Source of the DNA: Microbacteriaceae bacterium PS02333
Lineage (GTDB): Bacteria > Actinomycetota > Actinomycetes > Actinomycetales > Microbacteriaceae
Length of the DNA stretch: 64,000 bases
Direction of reading: 5' to 3'
Assembly: GCA_029959665.1 (NCBI GenBank)
Contig: JASCOI010000007.1
Span: forward strand, 1-64,000
A program made the translations under genes and the position numbers. The notes under the pieces were generated by a model, which was not told the DNA's origin, made no database searches, and saw nothing but the letters and a program-made list of their open reading frames with translations. Positions 46,201 through 58,200 of this stretch are shown here, piece after piece; within the stretch, counting starts at the first letter, position 1; the number at the start of each line of letters is the position of its first letter.

Positions 46201-49200
46201 GGGCGCCCTGCTCGGACAGCGCGATCGCGGGTTCCGGCGCGATGGTCACGGCGGCCGAGTCGGTCGCGGTGACGGTCCCGCCGCCGGGTCCGGTGCCGGT
46301 CGCGGTCACACGGGAGGCCTGGCTCCCGGCATCGACGTCGGCCTGCGTGAGCGCGGTGGACGCCACAGCCCGTGCGGACTCCCCGGGTGCCAGCACCCCG
46401 GCGCGTCCCGGCCAGTCGACCGTGATGGTCGAGACCCCGGCACGGTCGTCGGCGAGGGTGACGCCGGAGAGCGTGGCGGTCCCGGTGTTCGTCACGACGT
46501 AGCCGAACTCGACGGTGTCGCCGGTGGCCCCGGTTGAGCCGTCCGCGAGGCGCGCGGTCTTCGTGACGTCGATGCGCTGCTCGGCGGAGCGGAGCACGAC
46601 GGTGGCGCTGTCGTCCTGCGCGCCGGGATCCGTCACGCCGTCGGGTGTGGCTGCCGTCGCCGTCGCGCGGTTGACCACGCTGCCCGCGTCGACGTCGGTC
46701 TGCGTGACGCTCGAGCGTGCCGTGGCGGTGACGGACTGTCCGGGCAGCAGGGTGCCGGCGGTGCCGTTCGGCCACGCGGACACCGTCGGGTCGGAGACAC
46801 CCGGAAGGGTGTCCGCGACGTCGACGTCGGTCAGCGTGACCGTGCCGGTGTTCGTGACGCGGTAGGTCCAGTCGATCCGGTCGCCGAGGACTCCCCGGGC
46901 GCCGTCGGCGAGCGCACCGCGCTTGTCGATCGTCCACGCACCGGTGCGGACCGTGTCGACCCCACCCGTCGCGGTGTCGCGCACGACGTCCCCGGCCGGG
47001 GTCGTCGCGGTCGCGGTCGCCGTGCTCTCGATCGAGCCGCGGTCGACGTCCGCCTGGGTCAGCACGTACGTCGCCGTGGCGGTGACGGACTGCCCTGGTG
47101 CGAGCTGTCCGGCGCGTTCCGGCCACGAGCCGAAGGTCACGGTGCCGAGCCGGGCCTGGTCGTCGTCGAGCGTGACGCCGTCGAGGGTCCGGTTGCCGGT
47201 GTTCGCGATCGTGAAGCGGAACGTGACGGTGTCGCCGGCCACACCCGTGCCGCTCGTCACCCGCTCGTCCTTGACCAGCGCGATGCCGTCGGTCGGGTCC
47301 GCGGTGCGCAGGGTGGTGCTGTCCGTGCCCGTGACGGGTGCCCCGGTCGGCGGGTTGCCGGTCGCGGTGGCGGCGTTCACGATGCTGCCCGCGTCGACGT
47401 CGGCCTGGGTGACCGTGTACTCCGCCGTCGCCGTCACGGTCTGCGACGGCGCGAGGGTGCCGGCGGTCCCCGGCCAGTCCGCGTCGATCGCGGACAGCCC
47501 GGCGAGGCGGTCCGACAGCGTCACACCGGAGAGCGTGACGGTGCCGGTGTTCGTCGCCGTGAGCGTGTAGCGGACGGTGTCGCCGACGCGGCCGAGGCCA
47601 CCGTCGGTGTACGCGGCGGACTTCGAGAACGCCAGCGCGGCGTCGGGGACGATCACGACGGTCGCGGCGTCCGTGGCGCGGGCACGGTCACCGGTCGGCG
47701 GGTTGCCGGTCGCGGTGACGGTGCTCGTCAGGGAGCCGCGGTCCACCTCGGCCTGCGTCAGCACGTGCGAGGCGGTCGCCGTCACGGTCTGTCCCGGGGC
47801 GAGGCGTCCGGCGGTACCCGGCCAGGTGCCGTAGGCGATCGTGGAGACGTCGTCCTGGTCGTCCGCCGCGGTCACCCCGGTGAGGGTGACGTTGCCGGAG
47901 TTCGTGATCGTGTACCGGTACTCGACCCGGTCACCGGCGGCGCCGGTGGCACCGTCCGCGAGGGTCGCCGACTTCACGACGCCGATCCGCGGGCCGGACG
48001 CGGCGGTCTGGACCGTCGCGGTGTCGGAGTCGTCCACGACGGAGCCGTCCGGCGCGGTGCCGGAGACGGTCGCGGAGTTCGTGACGGACCCGGCGTCGAC
48101 GTCGGACTGTGCGATCGTCGACGCCGCGGTCGCCGTGACGGTCTGCCCCGGTGCCAGGACACCGGTCGCGCCGGGCCAGGTGCCGACGGTCGGGTCGGAG
48201 ATCCCGGCGAGGTCGTCCGCGACGGAGACGCCCGTCAGCGTGACGTTGCCCGTGTTGGCGATGGTGAACGTCCAGCGGATGCCCTCGCCGGCGGCGCCGG
48301 TGGCGCCCGGCGCGAGCTGCCCCGCCTTGGTGACCCGGAGCCCCGGAGCCGCCTGCAGGTCGACGCCGGCGGTGTCGGTGGCGCGCACCGAGCCTCCCGT
48401 CGGGGCGGACCCGGTGGCGGTGGCGGCACTCGCGACGCGACCGGCGTCGATGTCCGACTGGGTGAGGGCGTAGGTCGTCGTCGCGGTGACGGACTCACCG
48501 GGGGCGAGGCGACCGGCCGCACCGGGCCAGGTGCCGTAGGCGACGGCGCCGACACCCTGCTGCTCGTCGGCGACCCGGACGCCGGTGAGCGTCTGGTTGC
48601 CGGTGTTCGTGATCGTGTAGCCGAGGCGCACGGTGTCGCCGACCGCCGGCGTCCCGGTGCCGGTGCGCTCCTCGGTCTTGGTGAGCGCGATCGCCGGAGC
48701 GCCGTCGGACGTGCGGATCGTGGCGCTGTCGGACGCGGTGACGTCGTCGCCGCGAGCCGGTGTCGCGGTGACCGTCGCACGGTTCACGACGGACCCGGCG
48801 TCGACGTCGGACTGGGTCACGGTGTACGTCGCCTTCGCGGTCAGCGTCTGCTCGGGGGCGAGCGTGCCGTCGCCGTTCGGACCGGCGGCGACCGTGACCG
48901 GGCCGAGGCCGGCGAGCTCGTCGGCGACGCGGCTCGCGGTCAGCGTGACCTGTCCGGTGTTCGTGATCGTGAACGTGTATCCCACGACGTCACCGACCCG
49001 GCCCGTGCCGCCACCGAGGTACTCGGCCCGCTTCTGGACCGAGACGTCCGCCGGGGCCGTCAGCGCGACGCTGCCACGGGCGGTGTCGGAGACGGTGGTG
49101 CCACGAGGGGCGGTTCCCGTCGTCTCGGCGGTGCTGGCGAGGGAACCGCGGTCGACGTCCGCCTGGGTCAGGGTGACCGTCGCGGTCGCAGTGACGGACT

Positions 49201-52200
49201 GCCCGGGTGCGAGGGTCCCGACCGCGGCCGGCCAGCTGCCGAACGCGATGTCGGACAGCCCGGGCTGTGCGTCGGTCAGCGTGACGCCGGACAGCGTCGC
49301 GGTGCCGGTGTTCGTGACCGTGAAGCCGAGCCGCACGGTGTCGCCCGCGACGCCGGCTGCCCCGTCGGCGAGTCGCTCGGTCTTGTCGATCCGGATCCCC
49401 GGCGCCGCTGCGGCGAGCGGCACGGTGGCTGCGTCGCTCGCGGTGACGGTGTCGCCTGCGGGCGTGGTGCCGGACGCGGTGGCGTCGTTCGCGACGCTCC
49501 CCGCGTCGACGTCGGCCTGGGTGACCCGGTACGTCGCGGTGCCGGTGACGACCTGTCCCGGTGCGAGTCGGCCGGTCGTGGACGGCCAGTCGGTGATCGT
49601 CACGGCGGACAGCCCGTTCAGGACGTCGTCGATGCCGACGCCCGTGAGCGTGACGTTGCCGGTGTTCACGACGCGGAAGCCGTACCGGACGGTGTCGCCG
49701 ACGGCACCGGTCGCCCCGGCGAGGGTCGCGGTCTTGTCGACGGTGAGCGACCCGCGCGGTGCGACGGTCGCGCTGCCGTCGTCGGAGTCGGACACGGCGG
49801 CACCTCGCGGCGGGGTGCCGGTCGTGATCGCGGTGCTCGAGACTGAGCCGCGGTCGACGTCGGCCTGCGTGAGCCGGTACGTGGCGTGGGCGACGACGGA
49901 CTGCCCGGGGGTGAGTCGGCCGGTCGTGGACGGCCAGGCGTCGAAGCGGACGCCGGAGACGCCCTGCTGCGAGTCGCTGACCCCGACGCCGGTGAGGGTC
50001 ACGTCGCCGGTGTTCGTGACCGTGAAGGTCATGTCGACGGTGTCGCCGGCCACCCCGGTGGCGCCGTCGGTCAGTCGTTCGTCCTTGACGATGCGGATGC
50101 CGGGTGCGCCGCTCGTGGTGACGACGGTCCGGGTGCCGCTGCCGGACACGCTGGTGCCTGCGGGCGTCGACGCGGTCGTCGTGGCCGTGTTCGCGATCGA
50201 CCCGGCGTCGACGTCGTCCTGCGTGACCGTGCGGTCCGCGGTGACGACGACGGCCTGCCCGGGTGCGAGCGTGCCGGCGGTGGCGTTCGGCCACGTGGTG
50301 GTCGGGGTGCCGAGCCCGGCGATCGGGTCGGCGACCGCGACGTCGGTGAGCGTGGTCTGGCCGGTGTTCGTCGCGGTCACGGTGTACCGGACGACGTCGC
50401 CGACCTGCACGGCGCGGATGTCGCCGCCGCCGAGCGTCGCGGCGGTCTTCCTGGTGGCGACCGAGCTCGTCGGGTCGAGCACGACCCGACCGTCGGACGT
50501 GGCGCTCACCGGCGCGCCGGTGCGGCGGTCGGTGGCGGTCGTCGTCGCGGCGCTCGAGAGCGACACGTGGCCGTCGGTGTCGGCTGCCGCGCGGTCGACG
50601 TCGGCCTGGGTGAGCCGGTAGGTCGCCGTCGCCCTGACGGACTGCCCCGGCGCGAGCGTGCCGGTGGTCCCGGACGGCCACGCGCCGAACGCGACACCGG
50701 ACAGGCCCTGCTGCTCGTCGGTCAGGCCGACCCCGGTCAGGGTCGTCTTTCCGGTGTTGGTGACGGTGTACCCGAACCGGACGACATCCCCGGCGACGCC
50801 GACGGACCCGTCGGTCAGCGCCTCGGTCTTGTCGAGCGTGATCGTCGGCGCCGGTGCGTCGGTCGCGGTGGTCGACGCTGCGGTCTTCGTGATCGCGGCA
50901 CCGGTCGGCGGGCTGGCGACCGCGTTCGCGGTGTTCACCACGCTGCCGGCGTCGACGTCCGCCTGGCTCACCGTGTACGCGGCGGTCGCCGTCGCCTGCT
51001 GCCCCGGGAGGACCGTCCCGGGCTTCGACGGGTCCGGCCAGGTGTACGACAGGACGCCGACGCCCTGCAGCTGGTCGGTCATCTGGAGCAGGTCGAGGGT
51101 CGTGTTGCCGGTGTTCGCGGCGGTCAGCGTGAAGCGGAGCTCGTCACCCGCGCCGGCACCGCTGCCCGTCGGGACACCCGTCTTGCTGAACGAGAACGTG
51201 TTCACCTGCGTGATCGGAACCGTGCGGTAGCTCGTCGCCGTGACCGCTGCGCCGCTCGCGGGCGTGCCCGTGGTGGTCGCGGGGCTCGAGACGTAGCCGG
51301 CGTCGATGTCCGCCTGGGTCAGGGTGTGCACGGCGGTCGCGGTGACGGTCTGGCCGGGGGTCAGGCGTCCGGCGGTACCCGAGGGCCAGGTCCCGACCGT
51401 GATGCCGTCGCTGTTCGCGCCGGTGTCGCGGATCGCCACGCCGGTCAGCGTGAAGTCACCGGTGTTCGTCACGGTGTACCCGAGGTCCACCGGGTCGCCG
51501 GGCTTCGGCGTACCCGCGCCCGGGACCGTCGCGGTCTTGACGATGCCGATCGCCGCCGTGTTGTCGGCGTCGGTCGCGATCGTGACGGTGGCATCGCCGG
51601 ACGTGCTGGTGCCCGTCGGCGTGGTGCCGCTGATGGTCGCGGCGTTCGTGATCGAGCCGGCGTCGACGTCGGCCTGGGTGACGGTGTACCGGGCGACGGC
51701 GCGGACGCGCTCCCCCGGTGCGAGCGACCCGGCGGAGCCGCCCGACCACTCGACGTTCGTCAGGGTCGGCGTGCCGGTGACCGGGGTCGCCGAGGCGAGG
51801 CCGACGAGCTGGTCGCGGAGCGCGATGCCGTCGAGCGTGACCGAGCCGGTGTTCGTCGCGAGGAACGAGAAGACGACGGTGTCGCCGACCTTCCCGCTCT
51901 GCACGGCCCCGTTCGACCCGACGTCGTAGCGCGCGGTCTTCGTCAGGGACACCGCCGGGGTCGGGGTGATCGTGACCCCGGCACTCGCGGTCGCGGTGAC
52001 CCGGGTGCCCGCGGGGGTCGTGCCGAACGCCGTCGCGACGGAGCTGATCCCGCCGGCGTCGACGTCGGACTGGCTCAGCGTGTAGCTGGCCGTGGCGGTG
52101 GCGCTCCGGCCGGGAGCGAGCGTGATCGTGGTGTCGCCGTCGGCGAAGACGATGCTCGAGATGCCACGCTGGGCGTCCTGCACGCCGACGATGGTCAGCG

Positions 52201-55200
52201 TGACGTTGCCCGAGTTCGTGATGCGGTAGCGCATGTCGACCTGGTCGCCGGCGACGGCTGCGCGGGTGGTCGAGCCGTTTGCGGCGAAGGTCTCGGCCTT
52301 CGTGACGGTCAGACCGGGGGCGGCGTCGTTCGTCGTCACGGTGGCCGACGCCGTCGCGGTGACGGTCGCGGGGTCGACGCCCGTGGGGGCGGTCCCGGTG
52401 ACGGACGACGAGTCGACGAGGGATCCGGCGTCGACGTCGTCCTGCGTGATGGTGGAGGTGGTGGTCGCGGTGACGGACTGTCCGGGGGCGAGCGTGTTCG
52501 GCGCGTTCGGCCAGGCGTAGGTCACGGTGCCGCCGAGCGCGTGCACGATCTCCGGCACGGACAGGGTCACGGTGCCGGTGTTCGTCGCGCGGTACGTCCA
52601 TGTCACGACGGACCCCACGCCGCCGGTGCCGCTCGTGACGGTGCCGCTCTCGGTGAGGGCGACCGCGGGCGAGCGGTTCGTCGCGACCGAGCCGGTGTCG
52701 GTGTCCCGCACGGTCGTCCCGCCCGGCGAGACGCCCGTCGTCGTCGCGGTGCTCGAGATCGTTCCCGCATCGACGTCCGCCTGGGTCAGGGCGTAGGTCG
52801 CCGTGACGGTGACCGACTGCCCGGGGGCGAGCCGTCCGGCGGTGCCGGAGGGCCATGCGCCGTAGGTGAACGCGGAGATCCCGGACTGCGCGTCGGTGAG
52901 GGTGACGTTCGACAGGGTCTGGTTGCCGGAGTTCGTGATCGTGTAACCGAGCCGCACGGTGTCACCCGCGACACCGGTGGCGGTCGTGCCGAGCCGCTCG
53001 GTCTTCGCGAGGTTGATCGCGGGCGCACCACCGGCCGGCGTCACGGTCGTGGAACCGGTGCCGCGCACGGCGGAGCCGCCCGGCGTCGTGCCCGTCGTGG
53101 TCGCGGTGTTGACGATGCTGCCGGCGTCGATGTCCGCCTGGGTGATCGTGTACGTCGCGGTGCCACGGACGGTCTGCCCCGGCGCGAGCGTGCCGGAGGT
53201 ACCGGAGGGCCACGTGCCGTACGAGATCGCCGACAGCCCGGACAGCGGGTCGGTGACGCCGACGCCGGTCAGGGTCGTGGTGCCGGTGTTCGACACGTCG
53301 AAGCGGTACGTCACGGTGTCACCGGCCCGGCCGGTCCCGCCGACGACGGCGCTCTTCGCGACCGCGATGCCGGGCGCCGCGGTGATCGCCGCCGATGCCG
53401 ATGCCGGAGTCGTCACGGCGGTGCCGGAGGGCGTCGTCGCCGAGGCCGTCGCCCGGTTCGCGACGGTGCCCGCGTCGACGTCGGCCTGCGTCAGCGTGTA
53501 CGACGCGGTCGCGGTGGCCGACTGACCAGGAGCGAGGCGACCCGAGGTCCCCGGCCACGTGTAGGTCATCGCGCCGAGCCCGGCGTGCGGGTCGGTGATC
53601 GCGACGTTCGTGAGCGTCTGGTTGCCCGAGTTCGTCACCCGGAACGTGTAGACGAGGGTGTCGCCGGCCTTGCCTGTGTACCCGGTGCCCGTCGCCACGC
53701 TCTTCGTGAAGCCGAGCGCCGGTGAACCCGCGAGCGGGATCGTTCCGGAGCCCTGCGCCGTCGCCGTCGTCGTGCCCGACGGGCCGGACCCGGTCGCGGT
53801 CGCGGTGTTCGTCACCGAGCCGGCGTCGATGTCCGCCTGGGTCACGGTGCCGGACGCCGTCGCGGTCGCGGACTGCCCCGGTGCGAGGGTCCCGGCGGTC
53901 CCCGGCCAGGTGTAGGTCAACGAGGAGAGCCCGGCGAGCGAGTCCGTCGCGGCGACGGACGTCAGCGTCGTGTTGCCGGTGTTCGTGATGCGGAGCGTCC
54001 AGTCGGCGCGGTCGCCGGCGGTCCCCGTCGAGCCCGCTGCGAGCGAGCCGGTCTTCGTGACGGTGATCGACGCCGTGCGGTCGATCGACACGCTGGCCGC
54101 GGTGGCCTGGGACACGACGGTGTTCGACGGGGTCGTGCCGCCGATCGTCGCGGTGTTCCGGACGGTGCCCGCGTCGACCTGCGCCTGCGTCAGCGTCGAG
54201 GTGGCGGTCGCGGTGACGGTCTGCCCCGGTGCGAGTCGCCCGGTGGCCCCCGGCCAGGAGTACGTGATGGCGGAGAGCCCCGCGAGCTGGTCGGTGATGG
54301 TGACACCGGTGAGGGTCACGTTGCCGGTGTTCCGCGCGGTGAAGGTCCAGCGCACGGTCGACCCGGCCGCAGCACCCGACGGCGCCGTGCCCGTCTTCGT
54401 GAAGGACAGCGCGCCGGACGCCGGTACGACGAGGGTCGAGGGGGACGACGCGGTGACGGCCGTGCCCGCGGGCGAACGACCCGACGACTGCGCGGTGTTC
54501 ACGACGCTGCCCGCGTCGACGTCCGCCTGGGTCAGCGTGTACGTCGCGGTCGCGGTGACGGTCTGCCCCGGTGCGAGGGTCCCCGCGGTGCCGGACGGCC
54601 ACGTGCCGTACGCGATCGTGGAGACGCCGGCGAGCGCGTCGGACACGGTCACGCCGGTCAGCGTCTGGTTGCCGGTGTTCCGCGCCGTGAACGTGTAGTC
54701 CACGGTGTCACCGGCCTTGCCCGTCGCACCGGCGGCGAGCGCCCCGGTCTTCGCGACGGCGATCCCGGGAGCCGCCGGCACCGTGGTGCGCGCTGATGCG
54801 GAGTTGGTCGCGGTGCTGCCGTCGGGAGCGGTCCCGGTCGCGGTGGCCGTGTTCGTGACGACCCCGGCGTCGACGTCCTTCTGGGTCAGCTTGTACGTCG
54901 CCGTCGCGGTGGCGGACTGACCAGGGGTCAGGCGGCCGGAGGAGCCCGGCCACGAGTACGTCAGCGAGGACAGGCCGGCCAGCGGGTCGCTCACGGTGAC
55001 CCCGGTGAGGGTCTGGTTGCCCGAGTTCCGGACGGTGAACGTGTAGTTCACGGTGTCCCCGACCGCACCCGTCGAGCCCGAGGCGAGCGCCCCGGACTTC
55101 GCGATGGCGATGCCGGGTGCACGGGTCACGGAGACCGCGGCGGAGCCCGTCGACGACGCCGGCTGGCCGGTGCCGTCGGCGCGGGTGTTCCCGGAGGCCG

Positions 55201-58200
55201 TCGCAGTGTTCACGACGCTGCCGGCGTCGACGTCCGCCTGGGTGAGCTTGTACGTGGCCGTCGCGGTCACCGTCTGGTTCGGGGCGAGCTGGCCGCTTGT
55301 CCCCGGCCACGTGTACGTCAGCGCCGAGATGCCGGAGAGCCCGTCCGCGATCGCGACCCCGTACAGCGTGGTGTTGCCGGTGTTCGTCGCACTGAACTGC
55401 CAGTTCACGGTGTCGCCGACCCCGCCTGTCGCCCCGGAGGCGAGCGAACCGGTCTTCGTGACGGCGATCTTCTGCGCCGCGGCCACGTTGACCGTCTTCG
55501 TGGTCTGGCCGCTCGTCACGGCCGTGCCCGACGGGTTCGTGCCGTTCGCGGTCGCGGTGTTCGTGATCGACCCGGCGTCCACCTGCGCCTGCGTCAGCGT
55601 CGACGTGGCGGTCGCGGTGACGGACTGCCCCGGTGCGAGCTTGCCGGTGGTCCCGGACGCCCAGGTGCCGTAGGAGATCGCGGACAGCCCGGACAGCGGG
55701 TCGGCGATCGCGACACCGGTGAGGGTGCGGTTGCCGCCGTTGGTCACCCGGAACGTCCAGTTCACGGTGTCCCCGGCACGTCCGGTCGCGCCGGACGCCA
55801 GGCTCCCGTCCTTGACGATGGTCAGACTGGAGGCATCGGTCACCCGGACCGTCGCCGTCGCGTCGGTCGCGGTGACGGTCCCACCGGAGGCGGCCGTCGC
55901 GGACGCACCGGCGGTGTTCACGACGCTGCCGGCGTCGACGTCGGTCTGCGTGAGCGCGTACGTCGCGGTCCCGGTCACGGACTGCCCGGGGGCGAGCGTG
56001 CCGCTCGTGCCGGACGGCCAGGTGCCGAACGTGATCGCGGACACTCCCGCGAGCCGGTCGGTGATGCTCGCGGACGTGACGGTCTGGTTGCCCGAGTTGG
56101 TCAGCGTGAACGACCAGGTCACGCCGTCGCCGGCCTTGCCGGTCGAGCCGGCGGCGATCGCACCGGTCTTGGCGAGCGTCAGCACGTTCGCGGCGGGGAT
56201 CGCGACGGTCGCCGTCGCGGTCGGTGCGGTGACGGCGCTCCCGGTGGCGCTGCGTCCGGAGGCGGTGGCCGTGTTCGTCAACGAACCGGCATCGACCTGC
56301 GCCTGGGTCAGCGTCGAGGTCGCGGTGGCCGTGACGGACTGACCCGGCCCGAGCCTCCCGGCCGTGCCCTGCGGCCACGTGCCGTACGCGACGGACGAGA
56401 CGCCGGCGAGCTGGTCGGTGATCGTCGCACCGGTGATCGTCTGGGCACCGGAGTTCGTCAGTCGGAACGACCAGTTCACGGTGTCGCCGGCCTTGCCGGT
56501 CGCACCGGATGCCAGCGCACCGGACTTCGTCAGGGTGAGCGCGTTCGCGGCGCCGAGCGGCTGCGTGCGCGACGCGGTCGCGGTGGGCTTGGGGCCGCCG
56601 TCCGGGTCGGTGCCCGTGACCGTGGCGGTGTTCGTGACGGTGCCGGCGTCGACGTCGTTCTGCGTGAGCGTGTACGTGCCGGTGGCCGTGACGGACTGCC
56701 CGGCGGCGAGCGTCCCCGCAGTCCCGGACGGCCAGGAGCCGTAGGTCAGCGCGGAGAGCCCGGCGAGCGGGTCCGTGATCGCGACGCCGGACAGCGGGCC
56801 GGTACCGGTGTTCGTCGCGGTGAAGGTGTAGTTCACGGTGTCGCCGGCCTTGCCGGTCGCACCGTTCGCCAGGGCGGACGTCTTCGTCAAGCCGAGGGCG
56901 GAGAGGTACGTGTTCGTGGAGGCGGTGTCGGTCACGGACACCGTGGTGTCGCTCGCGACCTGGCCGGTCGCGGTCACCGAGCTGGTGGTCGACGCGGCCG
57001 TGGGCGGCGGACCGGTGCACTGGACCGTGGCCGTCGCGCCCGATGCCAACGGTCCGGCGATGGTGGACGACGGCGTGCACGTCTCGGTGTCGGGGAACGT
57101 CAGGCGGATGTTCGACAGGGCGACCGACCCGTTGTTCGTCACCGTGATCGTGTAGGCCGTGTTCTCCGAGGCGATGCGGTACTGGTCGTTGGTCGAGCCG
57201 TCGAGGGTCTTCGACACGCTCAGCGCCGCCGTCGGCACCGACAGCACGGCGTTCTGCAGGAGGTAGGAGTCACCGCTCGTCCCGACCGTCAGGGTCATCG
57301 ACGTGTCGCCCTTGTTGACGCCGGAGAGCGTCTGGGTGTGCACGTCGACGCTCTGGTTCGTGAACGCGCTGGTGTCGCTCGTCTGCGTGTACCTCGCCGA
57401 GCCGTCGGCCTGCCCGACCCCGATGTTGCCGCTCGCGCCCTTGGTGTTCAGGACCTCGGTCGCGGTGCCGCCCTGCGGGGTGTACCGCATGTAGTCGCCG
57501 GTGATGCCGCGGTCGCCCTCGTAGAGCGTGTACCCGAACTTCACGCCGGACTGCAGCGCCGAGAAGCCCGTGAAGTTCACGGTCAGGGGGCTGTCAGACG
57601 CGGCCTCGCGCACGTGGCCCTGGTAGTAGATGACCTTGTGCGGGGCGCTCGCGGCGTTGCCGGGGATGTACTTGCCGTAGTCGTACACGACCGTCAGGGA
57701 CCAGCCCGCGTAGCAGCCGGCGCCGACGGCGGCCCAGATGTTCCCGGCGCTGACGTTCAGCGCGGAGCCCGTCGTCGCGTTCGCGAAGGCGCTCGTCACG
57801 TCGGCGCTCGCCGAGTAGTACAGTGCGCTCGCCTGGCTCGTCGGGTCCTCGAGGAGGGCGTCGGGCGCCACCGTCCGGATCGCACCCGTGCCGACCTTGA
57901 GCTGCACGCCCTGCGTCCGGTACCCGTTCGCCGCGTCCGGTCGCGTGGCGTACCACTGCGACCCGTTCGCGGAGTTCCCCGAGCAGGTCACGTTGCCGGA
58001 GCCGGTGAACACGCCCGTGTTCGCGCTCCAGTCGAGGTACGCCTTCGTCACGGTGGCACCGGACGGGATCGTCACGCTGCCGGTCGACGAGTTCGTGGTG
58101 AACCCGGACACCGTGTTCGAGTTCACCATCTTGAAGTAGTCGTTGTACGACGTCGTGACGCCCGTGCCCGGGTTGTTCGCGTGCAGGTCGGTGCAGCTGC

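Noticed and set aside
43223-46537. Long plus-strand frames opposite the giant adhesin (also 47765-49846, 49886-53725)
   Set aside because: They mirror the repeats, are low-complexity Arg/Gly/Asp sequence, and have no ribosome site or conserved motif.
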